A stretch of 64,000 nt of DNA from Roseicyclus sp. (GTDB taxonomy: Bacteria > Pseudomonadota > Alphaproteobacteria > Rhodobacterales > Rhodobacteraceae): the NCBI RefSeq assembly GCF_018402035.1, contig NZ_JAGYJN010000003.1:248001-312000 (forward strand), in the 5' to 3' direction. Below are positions 57,165 to 64,000 of the stretch, piece by piece. Numbering within the stretch: position 1 is the first letter of the stretch; each line of letters begins with the position of its first letter. The notes below the pieces were generated by a model. That model saw only the letters and a program-made list of their open reading frames with translations, did no database searches and had not been told where the DNA came from. A program made the position numbers and the translations under genes.

Positions 57165-58895
57165 ATGGCCCAGATGTCGCGAACTAACCGGGCTGGTCCC
57201 GACGAGCTGACGGTGTTTCGGCGGCGCAATGCTTGGCTGTTATGGTCTGTTGGCCTGTTCAGCATGGCGGTGAACGCGCTGATGCTGACCGGCCCGCTTT
57301 ATATGCTACAGGTGTATGACCGGGTGCTTGGCTCGCGCTCTGCCGAGACGTTGCTTGCGCTAAGCGTGCTGATTCTTTTCCTTTTTGCCATGATGGCGGT
57401 CCTTGATTTCGCACGGGGCCGCGTGGCCGCGCGCTATGGGGCAAGATTGCAAGATGCGCTTGATACCCGCATTTTCGCGGCGGCTTTGACGCGCGCGCAG
57501 CGCACGGGCGAGGGGCAAACCGCCTTGCAAGATTTGGCCGCCGTGCAGCGCTTGGCCGCCTCGCCGGTGTTCATGGCGCTTTTCGATCTGCCGTGGACGC
57601 CGCTTTTTATCGCGGCGATTTTGTTGTTTCACCCATGGCTTGGCGCGCTTGCCGTGGTGGGGATGGCCTTGCTGATCGTGCTGGCTTTGGTCAACCGCGC
57701 GCGCAGCCATGGGCCGATTGCCGATGCGGCCATGGCCGCGCAAAGTGCTGACCGGGTCGGTGCCGAGATGCAGGGCGAGGCCGAGTTGATCCGCGCCCTT
57801 GGCATGCAGGGCAATGCCTTTGCGCGCTGGCACAGGCAGCGCCGCATCGCCTTGGCCGAAGGGATGCGCGCCAGCGATCTGGTCGGTGGCTTTTCGGCCA
57901 CGACGCGCAGCCTCCGGTTGTTGATGCAATCGGCGATCCTTGGGCTTGGCGCCTATCTTGTCCTGCAAGCCGAGATGACGGCGGGCGCGATGATTGCGGG
58001 TTCAATCCTGCTTGGCCGCGCCTTGGCCCCCATCGATATGGTGATCGGCCAATGGAACGCCATCGCCGAGGCGGGTCAGTCATGGCAACGCCTGCGCGCA
58101 TTGTTGCGCGACGAGGTTGCCGCAGCCCCGCGTATGCCCCTGCCGCAGCCCAAGGCGCGGATCGAGGTCAGCCAGCTTTCCGTCATCCCCCCCGGCGCGC
58201 AAGTCCCCACTTTGCGCGGTGTCAGCTTTGCCATCGCCCCCGGCGAGGCGGTCGGCATCATCGGCCCATCGGGCGCGGGCAAATCAACGCTAGCGCGCGC
58301 CATGACTGCTGTTTGGCAGCCAGCGGTTGGGCAGATCCGCCTCGATGGGGCGACGCTTGATCAATATGACCCTGACGCGCTTGGCCATTACATCGGCTAT
58401 CTGCCGCAATCCGTGACGCTTTTTGCCGGCACCATCGCCGAGAATATCGCCCGACTGTCGGCCACACCCGATACGCAAAAGGTCGTGGCGGCCGCACGCA
58501 TGGCAGGTGCGCATGAGATGATCTTGGCCTTGCCTGATGGTTACGAGACGCTCGTCTCTGGGCTTGGTGCGCGGCTGTCAGGTGGCCAGATACAGCGTAT
58601 CGGTCTGGCCCGCGCGCTTTACGGGGCACCCGTGCTTGTGGTTTTGGATGAACCCAATGCCGCGCTCGACAATGACGGCTCGCTTGCGCTGAATAACGCG
58701 GTGCAGGCGATCAAGGCCGATGGCCGCGCGGTGCTGATCATGGCCCATCGCCCTTCGGCCATCCGGGAATGTGACAAGCTTTTGGTGCTTTCGGGTGGAA
58801 CCACCGTGATGTTTGGCCCGACACAAGAGGTGTTGCAAAAGACGCTGGTCAACTATGCCGATATCAAGGCTACCGCCGTCGGGGGCGTGACATGA
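57165..58895 (+). CDS. Type I secretion ABC transporter (PrtD/HlyB family)
   Basis: About 576 residues: an N-terminal membrane domain without a C39 peptidase ([42 protein letters not shown]) and a C-terminal ATPase with [30 protein letters not shown] and [11 protein letters not shown]. This matches the PrtD class that secretes repeat-in-toxin proteins. It shares an ATGA overlap with the HlyD-type adaptor. Starts at GTG 57156, ATG 57165 and ATG 57174 are all possible. No TolC or RTX substrate is nearby. Confidence 0.9.
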   Translation: MAQMSRTNRAGPDELTVFRRRNAWLLWSVGLFSMAVNALMLTGPLYMLQVYDRVLGSRSAETLLALSVLILFLFAMMAVLDFARGRVAARYGARLQDALDTRIFAAALTRAQRTGEGQTALQDLAAVQRLAASPVFMALFDLPWTPLFIAAILLFHPWLGALAVVGMALLIVLALVNRARSHGPIADAAMAAQSADRVGAEMQGEAELIRALGMQGNAFARWHRQRRIALAEGMRASDLVGGFSATTRSLRLLMQSAILGLGAYLVLQAEMTAGAMIAGSILLGRALAPIDMVIGQWNAIAEAGQSWQRLRALLRDEVAAAPRMPLPQPKARIEVSQLSVIPPGAQVPTLRGVSFAIAPGEAVGIIGPSGAGKSTLARAMTAVWQPAVGQIRLDGATLDQYDPDALGHYIGYLPQSVTLFAGTIAENIARLSATPDTQKVVAAARMAGAHEMILALPDGYETLVSGLGARLSGGQIQRIGLARALYGAPVLVVLDEPNAALDNDGSLALNNAVQAIKADGRAVLIMAHRPSAIRECDKLLVLSGGTTVMFGPTQEVLQKTLVNYADIKATAVGGVT

Positions 58896-60205
58896 GCGCG
58901 CCGCTTGCCCCTGAACAATCATGGTCGGTGCGCGGCCCTTTGTTGATCGGCCTCTTGGGCATGGTTTTGCTGTTCGGCGGTTTCGGCGGCTGGGCGGTGA
59001 CCAGCGAATTATCGGGCGCTGTCGTTGCCTCGGGCCGGATCGAGGTGGCGCGCAACCGCCAAGCGATCCAACATCCCGAAGGTGGCGTGGTGGCCGCGAT
59101 CCATGTCGAAGAGGGCGCGCGCGTGGCCGCGGGTGATGTGATCTTGCGGCTCGAACCCGGCCAGCTTGCCCGCGACAGGGGCGTGACCGCCGCGCGGCTC
59201 TTTGAGGTGCGCGTTCGCCGCGCCCGGCTCGAGGCCGAGCGCGATGATACCGCACAGGTCGCTTTCCCTGCCGCGCTGTTGCAAGAGGCAGCCGTTGATA
59301 TCGAGTTTGCCGATCTCTTGCGGGGGCAAGAGACGCTCTTTGCCGCCCGCCGCGATACGCTGACCCGTGAAATCGCGCAGCTGCGCGGCCGGATCGACCA
59401 AATCGCCGCCCAGATCGCGGCGCTGGCCGCGCAGGAGGCGGCACTCATTGAACAATTGGCCCTCGTCACCGCTGATCTGGCGCGGCAAGAGGGGCTTTTG
59501 GCGCGCGGCTTGATCCAATCTGACCCGGTTTTGCGTCTGCAACGCGACGCCGCGCAACTGCGCGGATCGCTGGGCGAGGTTGAGGCCCGCAAGGCCGAGG
59601 CGGCCGAGCGTGTGATCGAGACCGAGCTTGCGATTTTGCAACTGGGCACGACCCGGCGCGAAGCCGCCATCGCCGAGCTGCGCGAGATACGCGTTGCGGA
59701 GGAAGAATTGCGCCAGAGTTTGGCCGATTTCGACCGCCGGGTGGACGCGCTTGACCTGCGCGCGCCGGTTACGGGCCGGATCATGGGGCTACAGGTGTTT
59801 GGCCCGCAATCGGTGCTTGGCGCGGGCGCACCCATCGCCTTTCTCGTGCCCGAGGGTCGCCCCTTGATCATCACCGCCGAAGTGCCGGCGATCCATGTCG
59901 ATCAGGTCTTTGTCGGACAGGCCGCCACGCTTTTGTTTCCCGCGCTCGATCTGCGCAATATCCCCGATCTGACCGGGCAGGTGACACAGCTTTCGGCCGA
60001 TGCCTTTGTCGATGAGCGCACGGGGGCGGCCCATTACCGGGCCGAGATCGTGCTTGATGACGGTGAATTGGCGCGCCTTGCACCGCGCGTGCTTGTGCCC
60101 GGCATGCCAGTCGAGGCTTATATCCGCACCACCGCGCGCAGCCCGCTGACCTATCTGCTGGAACCCATCCGCATCTATTTCACCCGCGCCATGCGCGAAA
60201 GCTGA
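58892..60205 (+). CDS. HlyD-family type I secretion adaptor
   Basis: A 437-residue membrane-fusion protein: one N-terminal membrane helix ([26 protein letters not shown]), a biotinyl-lipoyl-like edge ([38 protein letters not shown]), a long coiled-coil middle (about residues 100-290) and a beta-barrel with [16 protein letters not shown]. It links the ABC protein to an outer-membrane channel encoded elsewhere. It overlaps its partner gene by 4 bp. Confidence 0.92.
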   Translation: MSAPLAPEQSWSVRGPLLIGLLGMVLLFGGFGGWAVTSELSGAVVASGRIEVARNRQAIQHPEGGVVAAIHVEEGARVAAGDVILRLEPGQLARDRGVTAARLFEVRVRRARLEAERDDTAQVAFPAALLQEAAVDIEFADLLRGQETLFAARRDTLTREIAQLRGRIDQIAAQIAALAAQEAALIEQLALVTADLARQEGLLARGLIQSDPVLRLQRDAAQLRGSLGEVEARKAEAAERVIETELAILQLGTTRREAAIAELREIRVAEEELRQSLADFDRRVDALDLRAPVTGRIMGLQVFGPQSVLGAGAPIAFLVPEGRPLIITAEVPAIHVDQVFVGQAATLLFPALDLRNIPDLTGQVTQLSADAFVDERTGAAHYRAEIVLDDGELARLAPRVLVPGMPVEAYIRTTARSPLTYLLEPIRIYFTRAMRES

Positions 60206-60284
60206 CGGGCGGGCGCAAGGCCCCTTTTCCTTTGGGGCGCGGGCGGCTAGCTTCCGGCCAAACATCTGGGTGGGAGATACCGAT

Positions 60285-60767
60285 ATGGCTGGAATCATCG
60301 AAGCGCGCCTTGCCGAAATGGGCATCGAATTGGCTGGGCCGCCGCCGGCCCCTGCGGCCAACTACGTGCCTTATGTCGTGGCCGGCGATCTGGTCTTTGT
60401 CTCGGGTCAGATCCCGATGACGGCGGCCGGGCTTGAGACGCTGATCAAAGGCCGTGTCGGTGTTGATCTTGATATCGCTGCGGGTGCGGCTGCCGCGCGG
60501 CTTTGCGCGATCAACCTTTTGGCACAGCTCAAATCCGCCTGTGGGGGCGATCTGGATCGGCTGGTGCGGGTGGTCAAGCTGACCGGTTTCGTCAACGCGC
60601 CACCAGAGTTTGGCGATCAGCCCAAGGTGGTCAATGGTGCCTCTGACCTTTTGGTCGAAGTGCTGGGCGACAAGGGGCGGCATAGCCGCTCGGCCGTCAG
60701 CGCGGGTGGCCTTCCCTTTGGCTGCGCGGTCGAGGTCGAGGGGATTTTCCAGATCCAACCGGCCTGA
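60285..60767 (+). CDS. RidA-family (YjgF/UK114) protein
   Basis: A 160-residue protein: ANYVPYVVAGDLVFVSGQIPM at the front, LDRLVRVVKLTGFVNAPPEFGDQPKVVNGASDLLVEVLGDKGRHSRSAVSAGGLPFGCAVEVEGIFQI at the back, with the conserved Arg in HSRSAVS. RidA proteins deaminate reactive enamines and imines; this longer subgroup is less well characterised. GGGAGA lies upstream of ATG 60285. Followed 9 bp later by the phosphodiesterase gene. Confidence 0.9.
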   Translation: MAGIIEARLAEMGIELAGPPPAPAANYVPYVVAGDLVFVSGQIPMTAAGLETLIKGRVGVDLDIAAGAAAARLCAINLLAQLKSACGGDLDRLVRVVKLTGFVNAPPEFGDQPKVVNGASDLLVEVLGDKGRHSRSAVSAGGLPFGCAVEVEGIFQIQPA

Positions 60768-60776
60768 GGCGCAAGA

Positions 60777-61538
60777 ATGTCCAAGCTTCCTGCAAGCCTT
60801 ATCGCCAGGCCTATCGCCCATCGTGGGTTGCATGATCGGGCGGCGGGCGTGATCGAAAATAGCCCCGCGGCTTTCGCCGCTGCTATCGCCGCGGGTTATG
60901 GGATCGAGCTTGATCTGCAACTCAGCCGCGATGGCGTGGCGATGGTGTTTCATGATGACAGCCTTGACCGGCTGACGGGTGAAACTGGCCCGGTGCGCGC
61001 GCGTGAAGCCGCAGCGCTGGGCCAAATCGCGCTGACGGGATCGCAGACGGGCGACCGCATCCCGACGCTTGCCGCCGTGCTGGAACAGGTCGCGGGCAAA
61101 GTACCGCTGTTGATCGAGTTAAAGGATCAATCAGGCGGTCTTGGCGTTGCGGGTCACGATCTGGAACAGGCGGTCGCCGCGACGCTTGCCGGGTATCGCG
61201 GCGATGTTGCGGTGATGTCGTTCAACCCGGCGATGATGGGGGCAATGGCCGATCTTGCCCCTGATTTGCCGCGCGGGATCACCAGCTGCGGCTTTGATCC
61301 GGCGGAATGGACGACGCTTTCGCCCGAGACCTGCGCGATGCTGGCCGAGATCGGCAGCTTCGATACCGTGGGTGCCAGTTTCATCAGCCATGATTGGCGC
61401 GATCTGGGCCGGGCGCGCGTGGCCGAGCTTAAGGCGCGCGGCGTGCCAATCCTATGTTGGACGGTGAAATCGCCCGAGGTGGAACAGATTGCGCGCGGGA
61501 TCGCCGATCAAATCACCTTTGAAGGCTATCGCGCCTGA
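60777..61538 (+). CDS. Glycerophosphodiester phosphodiesterase family protein
   Basis: A 253-residue TIM-barrel enzyme: IAHRGLHDRAAGVIENSPAAFAAAIAAGYGIELDLQLSRDGVAMVFHDDSLDRLTG holds the catalytic His-Arg pair, the metal-binding E-x-D and the second His. It hydrolyses glycerophosphodiesters to glycerol 3-phosphate and an alcohol, probably in phospholipid turnover. No signal peptide, so cytosolic. It appears co-transcribed with RidA and the GNAT-like gene. Confidence 0.93.
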   Translation: MSKLPASLIARPIAHRGLHDRAAGVIENSPAAFAAAIAAGYGIELDLQLSRDGVAMVFHDDSLDRLTGETGPVRAREAAALGQIALTGSQTGDRIPTLAAVLEQVAGKVPLLIELKDQSGGLGVAGHDLEQAVAATLAGYRGDVAVMSFNPAMMGAMADLAPDLPRGITSCGFDPAEWTTLSPETCAMLAEIGSFDTVGASFISHDWRDLGRARVAELKARGVPILCWTVKSPEVEQIARGIADQITFEGYRA

Positions 61539-61605
61539 TCGATGATTGACGCCTTGGGCGCATGCCCCATCTCAAGCGCGTGGCCAGAACGGCAGGAGAT
61601 GGCAT

Positions 61606-62796
61606 TTGGACGGCAGCCACCCCATCGAGATCGAAGTTCTGGGCGCGATCACCGAGATCGACGCCGCCCTTTGGGATGCCTGCGCTTGTTCCGAGGTGGC
61701 GGATGGTGGCCGCCCCTTTGATCCCTTCACCACGCATAGGTTTCTTGCGGCGCTCGAGGCGTCGCGCTCGGTCGGCACCGGCACAGGCTGGGCGCCCCGC
61801 CATCTGGTCGCGCGCAGCGCGGGCGAGGTGATCGCGGTCGCGCCGCTTTACGCCAAGGGCCATAGCCAAGGCGAATATATCTTCGATCACAACTGGGCGC
61901 AGGCCTATGAGCGCGCGGGTGGGCGCTATTACCCCAAGCTGCAAATGGCCGTGCCTTTTACCCCCGCCACGGGGCGGCGTTTCCTGACTCGGCCGGGTTG
62001 GCGCGACACGGGTGTTGCCGCACTGGTGCAAGGGGCCGTGCGCCTGACCGAGGAAAACGGGCTAAGTTCGCTGCATATTACCTTTTGCACCGAAGATGAG
62101 GCCGCATTGGGCGCGCAAATGGGCCTGATGGCGCGGGTAAGCCAACAGTTTCATTGGGAAAACGACCAATACGCCGATTTCGACGGGTTCTTGGGCGCGC
62201 TGAGTTCACGCAAACGCAAGACGATCCGCAAGGAACGCGCCGAGGCGCAGGGTTTCGGCGGACAGATCGTGGCGCTGACGGGCGATGCGATTCAGCCTGC
62301 GCATTGGGATGCGTTTTGGAATTTTTACCAAGACACAGGCGCGCGCAAATGGGGCCAGCCCTATCTGACGCGCGCCTTTTTCGACCGCGCCCATGAGATG
62401 CTGCGCGACGATATGCTGATGGTGCTGGCGCTGCGCGATGGGCGGCCCGTGGCGGGCGCGCTCAATTTCATCGGGCGCGATGTGCTATACGGGCGTTACT
62501 GGGGGTGTAGTGAACATCACCCCTGTTTGCATTTCGAATTGTGCTATTATCAGGCCATCGATTTCGCCATCGCCCATGGTTTGGCCCGTGTCGAGGCGGG
62601 GGCGCAAGGTGAACACAAGCTTGCGCGCGGCTATCTGCCGGTGGAAACTCATTCGCTACACTGGGTGCGCGATGCGGGCTTTGCCGATGCGATTGCGCGC
62701 TATCTTGTGGCCGAGCGCGCGGCGGTAAGCGAAGAGATTGAGGTGCTGACAGGCTACGGCCCGTTCAAGCGCGCCCATGTAGAGGAGCAAGATTGA
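61606..62796 (+). CDS. GNAT-fold peptidogalycan-type protein
   Basis: A 396-residue protein of the DUF482/peptidogalycan-biosynthesis group, distantly related to Fem[35 protein letters not shown] and [25 protein letters not shown], then [59 protein letters not shown]. The reaction is unknown. The start is a TTG at 61606, seven bases after AGGAG; ATG 61546 lacks such a site. It overlaps the pterin dehydratase gene by one base (TGATG). Confidence 0.85.
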   Translation: MDGSHPIEIEVLGAITEIDAALWDACACSEVADGGRPFDPFTTHRFLAALEASRSVGTGTGWAPRHLVARSAGEVIAVAPLYAKGHSQGEYIFDHNWAQAYERAGGRYYPKLQMAVPFTPATGRRFLTRPGWRDTGVAALVQGAVRLTEENGLSSLHITFCTEDEAALGAQMGLMARVSQQFHWENDQYADFDGFLGALSSRKRKTIRKERAEAQGFGGQIVALTGDAIQPAHWDAFWNFYQDTGARKWGQPYLTRAFFDRAHEMLRDDMLMVLALRDGRPVAGALNFIGRDVLYGRYWGCSEHHPCLHFELCYYQAIDFAIAHGLARVEAGAQGEHKLARGYLPVETHSLHWVRDAGFADAIARYLVAERAAVSEEIEVLTGYGPFKRAHVEEQD

Positions 62797-63095
62797 TGCC
62801 AGCCATAAAGCTAGACGGTGCCGCGCGGGACGCGGCCCTTGCCGCCCTGACCCAAGCCGGATGGGCGCTGGTCGATGGCCGCGAAGCGGTGAGCAAACGC
62901 TTTGTCTTTGCCGATTTCACGGCTGCTTTTTCATGGATGACACGGGTCGCGCTGGTCGCTGAAAAGATGAACCACCACCCGGAATGGTTAAATGTTTACA
63001 AGACCGTCGATGTGACGCTGGCCACCCATGATGTAGGTGGCCTCAGCGATCTGGATGTGAAGCTGGCCGAAAAGATGGATCTTTTCGCCCAATAA
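62796..63095 (+). CDS. 4a-hydroxytetrahydrobiopterin dehydratase
   Basis: A 99-residue protein with the family signature [51 protein letters not shown], including the catalytic His pair and HPEW. It recycles the pterin cofactor of aromatic amino-acid hydroxylases. GAGGAG lies eight bases before ATG 62796. A set of palindromes begins four bases after its stop. Confidence 0.93.
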   Translation: MPAIKLDGAARDAALAALTQAGWALVDGREAVSKRFVFADFTAAFSWMTRVALVAEKMNHHPEWLNVYKTVDVTLATHDVGGLSDLDVKLAEKMDLFAQ

Positions 63096-63098
63096 AAG

Positions 63099-63168
63099 GG
63101 AGCGGAAAACCCGGGTTTTCCGCTCCGAAAAACTTCAGTTTTTCGTTCGGCAAAACTGCAGTTTTGCC
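63099..63168. repeat. Three abutting palindromes between convergent genes
   Basis: Three inverted repeats follow one another: 63099-63126 (28 bp, perfect, core CCCGGG), 63126-63145 (arms CGAAAAACT / AGTTTTTCG, spacer TC) and 63149-63168 (20 bp, perfect, GGCAAAACTGCAGTTTTGCC). All share an AAAAC...GTTTT shell around a variable core, like the set upstream of recF. They lie between the pterin dehydratase and peroxiredoxin stops and may serve as bidirectional terminators. Confidence 0.9.
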
Positions 63169-63172
63169 TGCC

Positions 63173-63661
63173 TCAGATCTGGCCGAGCAGCGTTTCACCG
63201 GCTGATAATTCGCACACGCCCGGACCTTCTTCGATATTGAGCGCCTTGATCACGCCATCCTCGGCGTAAAGCGCGTAGCGGCGTGAGCGGTCGTAGAAAC
63301 CCGCTGGTGCCGCCGTCCAGTTCATGCCGATGGCCTTGGTGAACTCTGCACCCGCATCGCCCAAGAATGTCAGCCCAGCCTCGGCCGCGCCGGTATCCTT
63401 GGCCCAAGCGGCCATGACGAAGGGATCGTTGACCGAGACGCAGATGATCTCGTCCACGCCCTTGGCATCGAAATCGCCTTTGGTGCGAATGAAGCTCGGC
63501 ACATGGGCGGCGGTGCAGGTGCGCGTATAGGCACCCGGCAGGCCAAAGATCACGACCTTGCGGCCACGGGTTTTGTCGGCCATTTTGACCGCTTCGGGGC
63601 CATTGGCACCAAAGATCAAAAGCGTGGCATCGGGCAGTGTATCGCCTATGGAAATGGTCAT
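63173..63661 (-). CDS. Peroxiredoxin, Prx5 type
   Basis: A 162-residue thiol peroxidase: VVIFGLPGAYTRTCTAAHVPSFI holds the peroxidatic C49 in the P-x3-T-x2-C motif; the resolving partner may be C76 region (IICVSVND) or the C-terminal cysteine (PGVCELS). The start ATG 63661 gives MTISIGDTLPDATL; the longer frame to 63727 is unsupported. It removes peroxides using a thiol donor such as glutaredoxin. Confidence 0.93.
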   Translation of the reverse strand: MTISIGDTLPDATLLIFGANGPEAVKMADKTRGRKVVIFGLPGAYTRTCTAAHVPSFIRTKGDFDAKGVDEIICVSVNDPFVMAAWAKDTGAAEAGLTFLGDAGAEFTKAIGMNWTAAPAGFYDRSRRYALYAEDGVIKALNIEEGPGVCELSAGETLLGQI

Positions 63662-63745
63662 GGGTGCGGTCCCTTGGCTTGTGGTTGCGTTGCCCCGCCA
63701 TATAGTCTGACTGCGTCCGCCGGCCAACGCGAAAGGTTACGCTTG

Positions 63746-64000
63746 ATGGAAAAGATCGTGGTGGTTGGCGCGGGTCAGGCCGGGGCGGCTTGTGTCGCCA
63801 AGCTGCGCACCGAGGGGTTTGCAGGTGCGATCACCTTGATCGGTGCAGAAGCCGTGCCGCCCTATCAGCGCCCGCCCCTGTCCAAGGCGTATTTGCTGGG
63901 CGAGATGACCTTGGATCGGCTCTTGTTGCGCCCTGAAAGCTATTACCGCGAGGCGGGGATCGACCTGATGCTGGGCGCTGCGGTGCAGGCGATCAATCCC
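63746..64000 (+). CDS. NAD(P)/FAD-dependent ferredoxin-reductase-like protein, 5' part
   Basis: The visible 85 residues start MEKIVVVGAGQAGAACVAKLRTEGFAGAITLIGAEAVPPYQRPPLSKAYLLGEM, with the FAD-binding GxGxxG loop (residues 8-13) and the PYxRPPLSK segment typical of class-I oxygenase-linked ferredoxin reductases such as RhdA/CamA relatives. AAAGG lies nine bases upstream. The NADH-binding half is beyond the window. Confidence 0.88.
   Translation, partial: MEKIVVVGAGQAGAACVAKLRTEGFAGAITLIGAEAVPPYQRPPLSKAYLLGEMTLDRLLLRPESYYREAGIDLMLGAAVQAINP

Noticed and set aside
60205..60284. A GCCCC...GGGGC pairing after the HlyD-type gene considered as a terminator
   Set aside because: The stem is short, the loop long and there is no T-run; too weak to annotate.

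Overview
The window is chromosomal DNA from a GC-rich alphaproteobacterium, most likely a member of the Rhodobacteraceae (Roseobacter/Rhodobacter group). The placement rests on gene content: a rpsT-dnaA-dnaN-recF-gyrB block next to mutM/ubiE/ubiB, a PetP/PetR regulator pair, a DUF2794 protein, alphaproteobacterial flagellar genes (a flagellin beginning MSSILTNNSAM, a FlgJ-type rod-binding protein, FliK, FlgD) and an xseB-ispA-dxs operon. No genus can be named from sequence alone. Several genes appear to use TTG, GTG or even CTG starts.

Layout. 1-3030: UDP-glucose 4-epimerase (cut by the window edge), an outer-membrane polysaccharide export lipoprotein and a glycosyltransferase. 3179-10251: hslO, a CoA-type Nudix hydrolase, the tRNA CCA-adding enzyme, a LysE exporter and two overlapping ABC exporter half-transporters. 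10261-12714: a VOC protein, an Fe-S rRNA/tRNA m5U methyltransferase and a NaChBac-type voltage-gated sodium channel. 12750-17975 (minus): dxs, ispA, xseB and a deacetylase-like hydrolase, then the petP-petR regulators. 18168-22909: ilvE, a HEPN-like two-gene module, DUF2794, an NlpC/P60 hydrolase, an M17 aminopeptidase and a small unknown. 23060-25621: beta-carbonic anhydrase, SbtA bicarbonate transporter, SbtB-like PII protein and a ribbon-helix-helix-like protein. 25626-34144: a DUF4139 protein, asd, a DEAD-box helicase, an MFS transporter, and a ferric-iron binding protein convergent with its permease. 34290-37389: an arsenic operon (ArsR-ArsC fusion, GAPDH, ArsJ). 37437-43421: flagellar genes with a broken flgE/fliC junction. 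43425-55555: ubiB, ubiE, mutM, an enoyl-CoA hydratase, rpsT, dnaA, dnaN, recF, a LysE protein and gyrB. 55592-64000: MlaC and MlaA, a type I secretion ABC/HlyD pair, RidA, a glycerophosphodiester phosphodiesterase, a GNAT-like protein, a pterin dehydratase, a peroxiredoxin and the start of an FAD reductase.

Notable signals. (a) At 39636-39647 the flgE reading frame runs into the antisense strand of the flagellin N-terminus at a 12-bp microhomology; this looks like a deletion scar, or a chimeric assembly, that removed the flgE tail and most of fliC. (b) Two clusters of abutting perfect palindromes lie at 51207-51297 (dnaN/recF, enclosing the recF ribosome binding site) and 63099-63168 (between convergent genes). 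(c) A HEPN-like gene has no normal start codon, but a well-placed Shine-Dalgarno precedes a CTG. (d) The arsenic operon has a 16-bp palindrome overlapping the start of a fused ArsR-ArsC. (e) Carbonic anhydrase-SbtA-SbtB forms a compact bicarbonate module. No tRNA, rRNA, CRISPR array, insertion sequence or prophage gene was seen.
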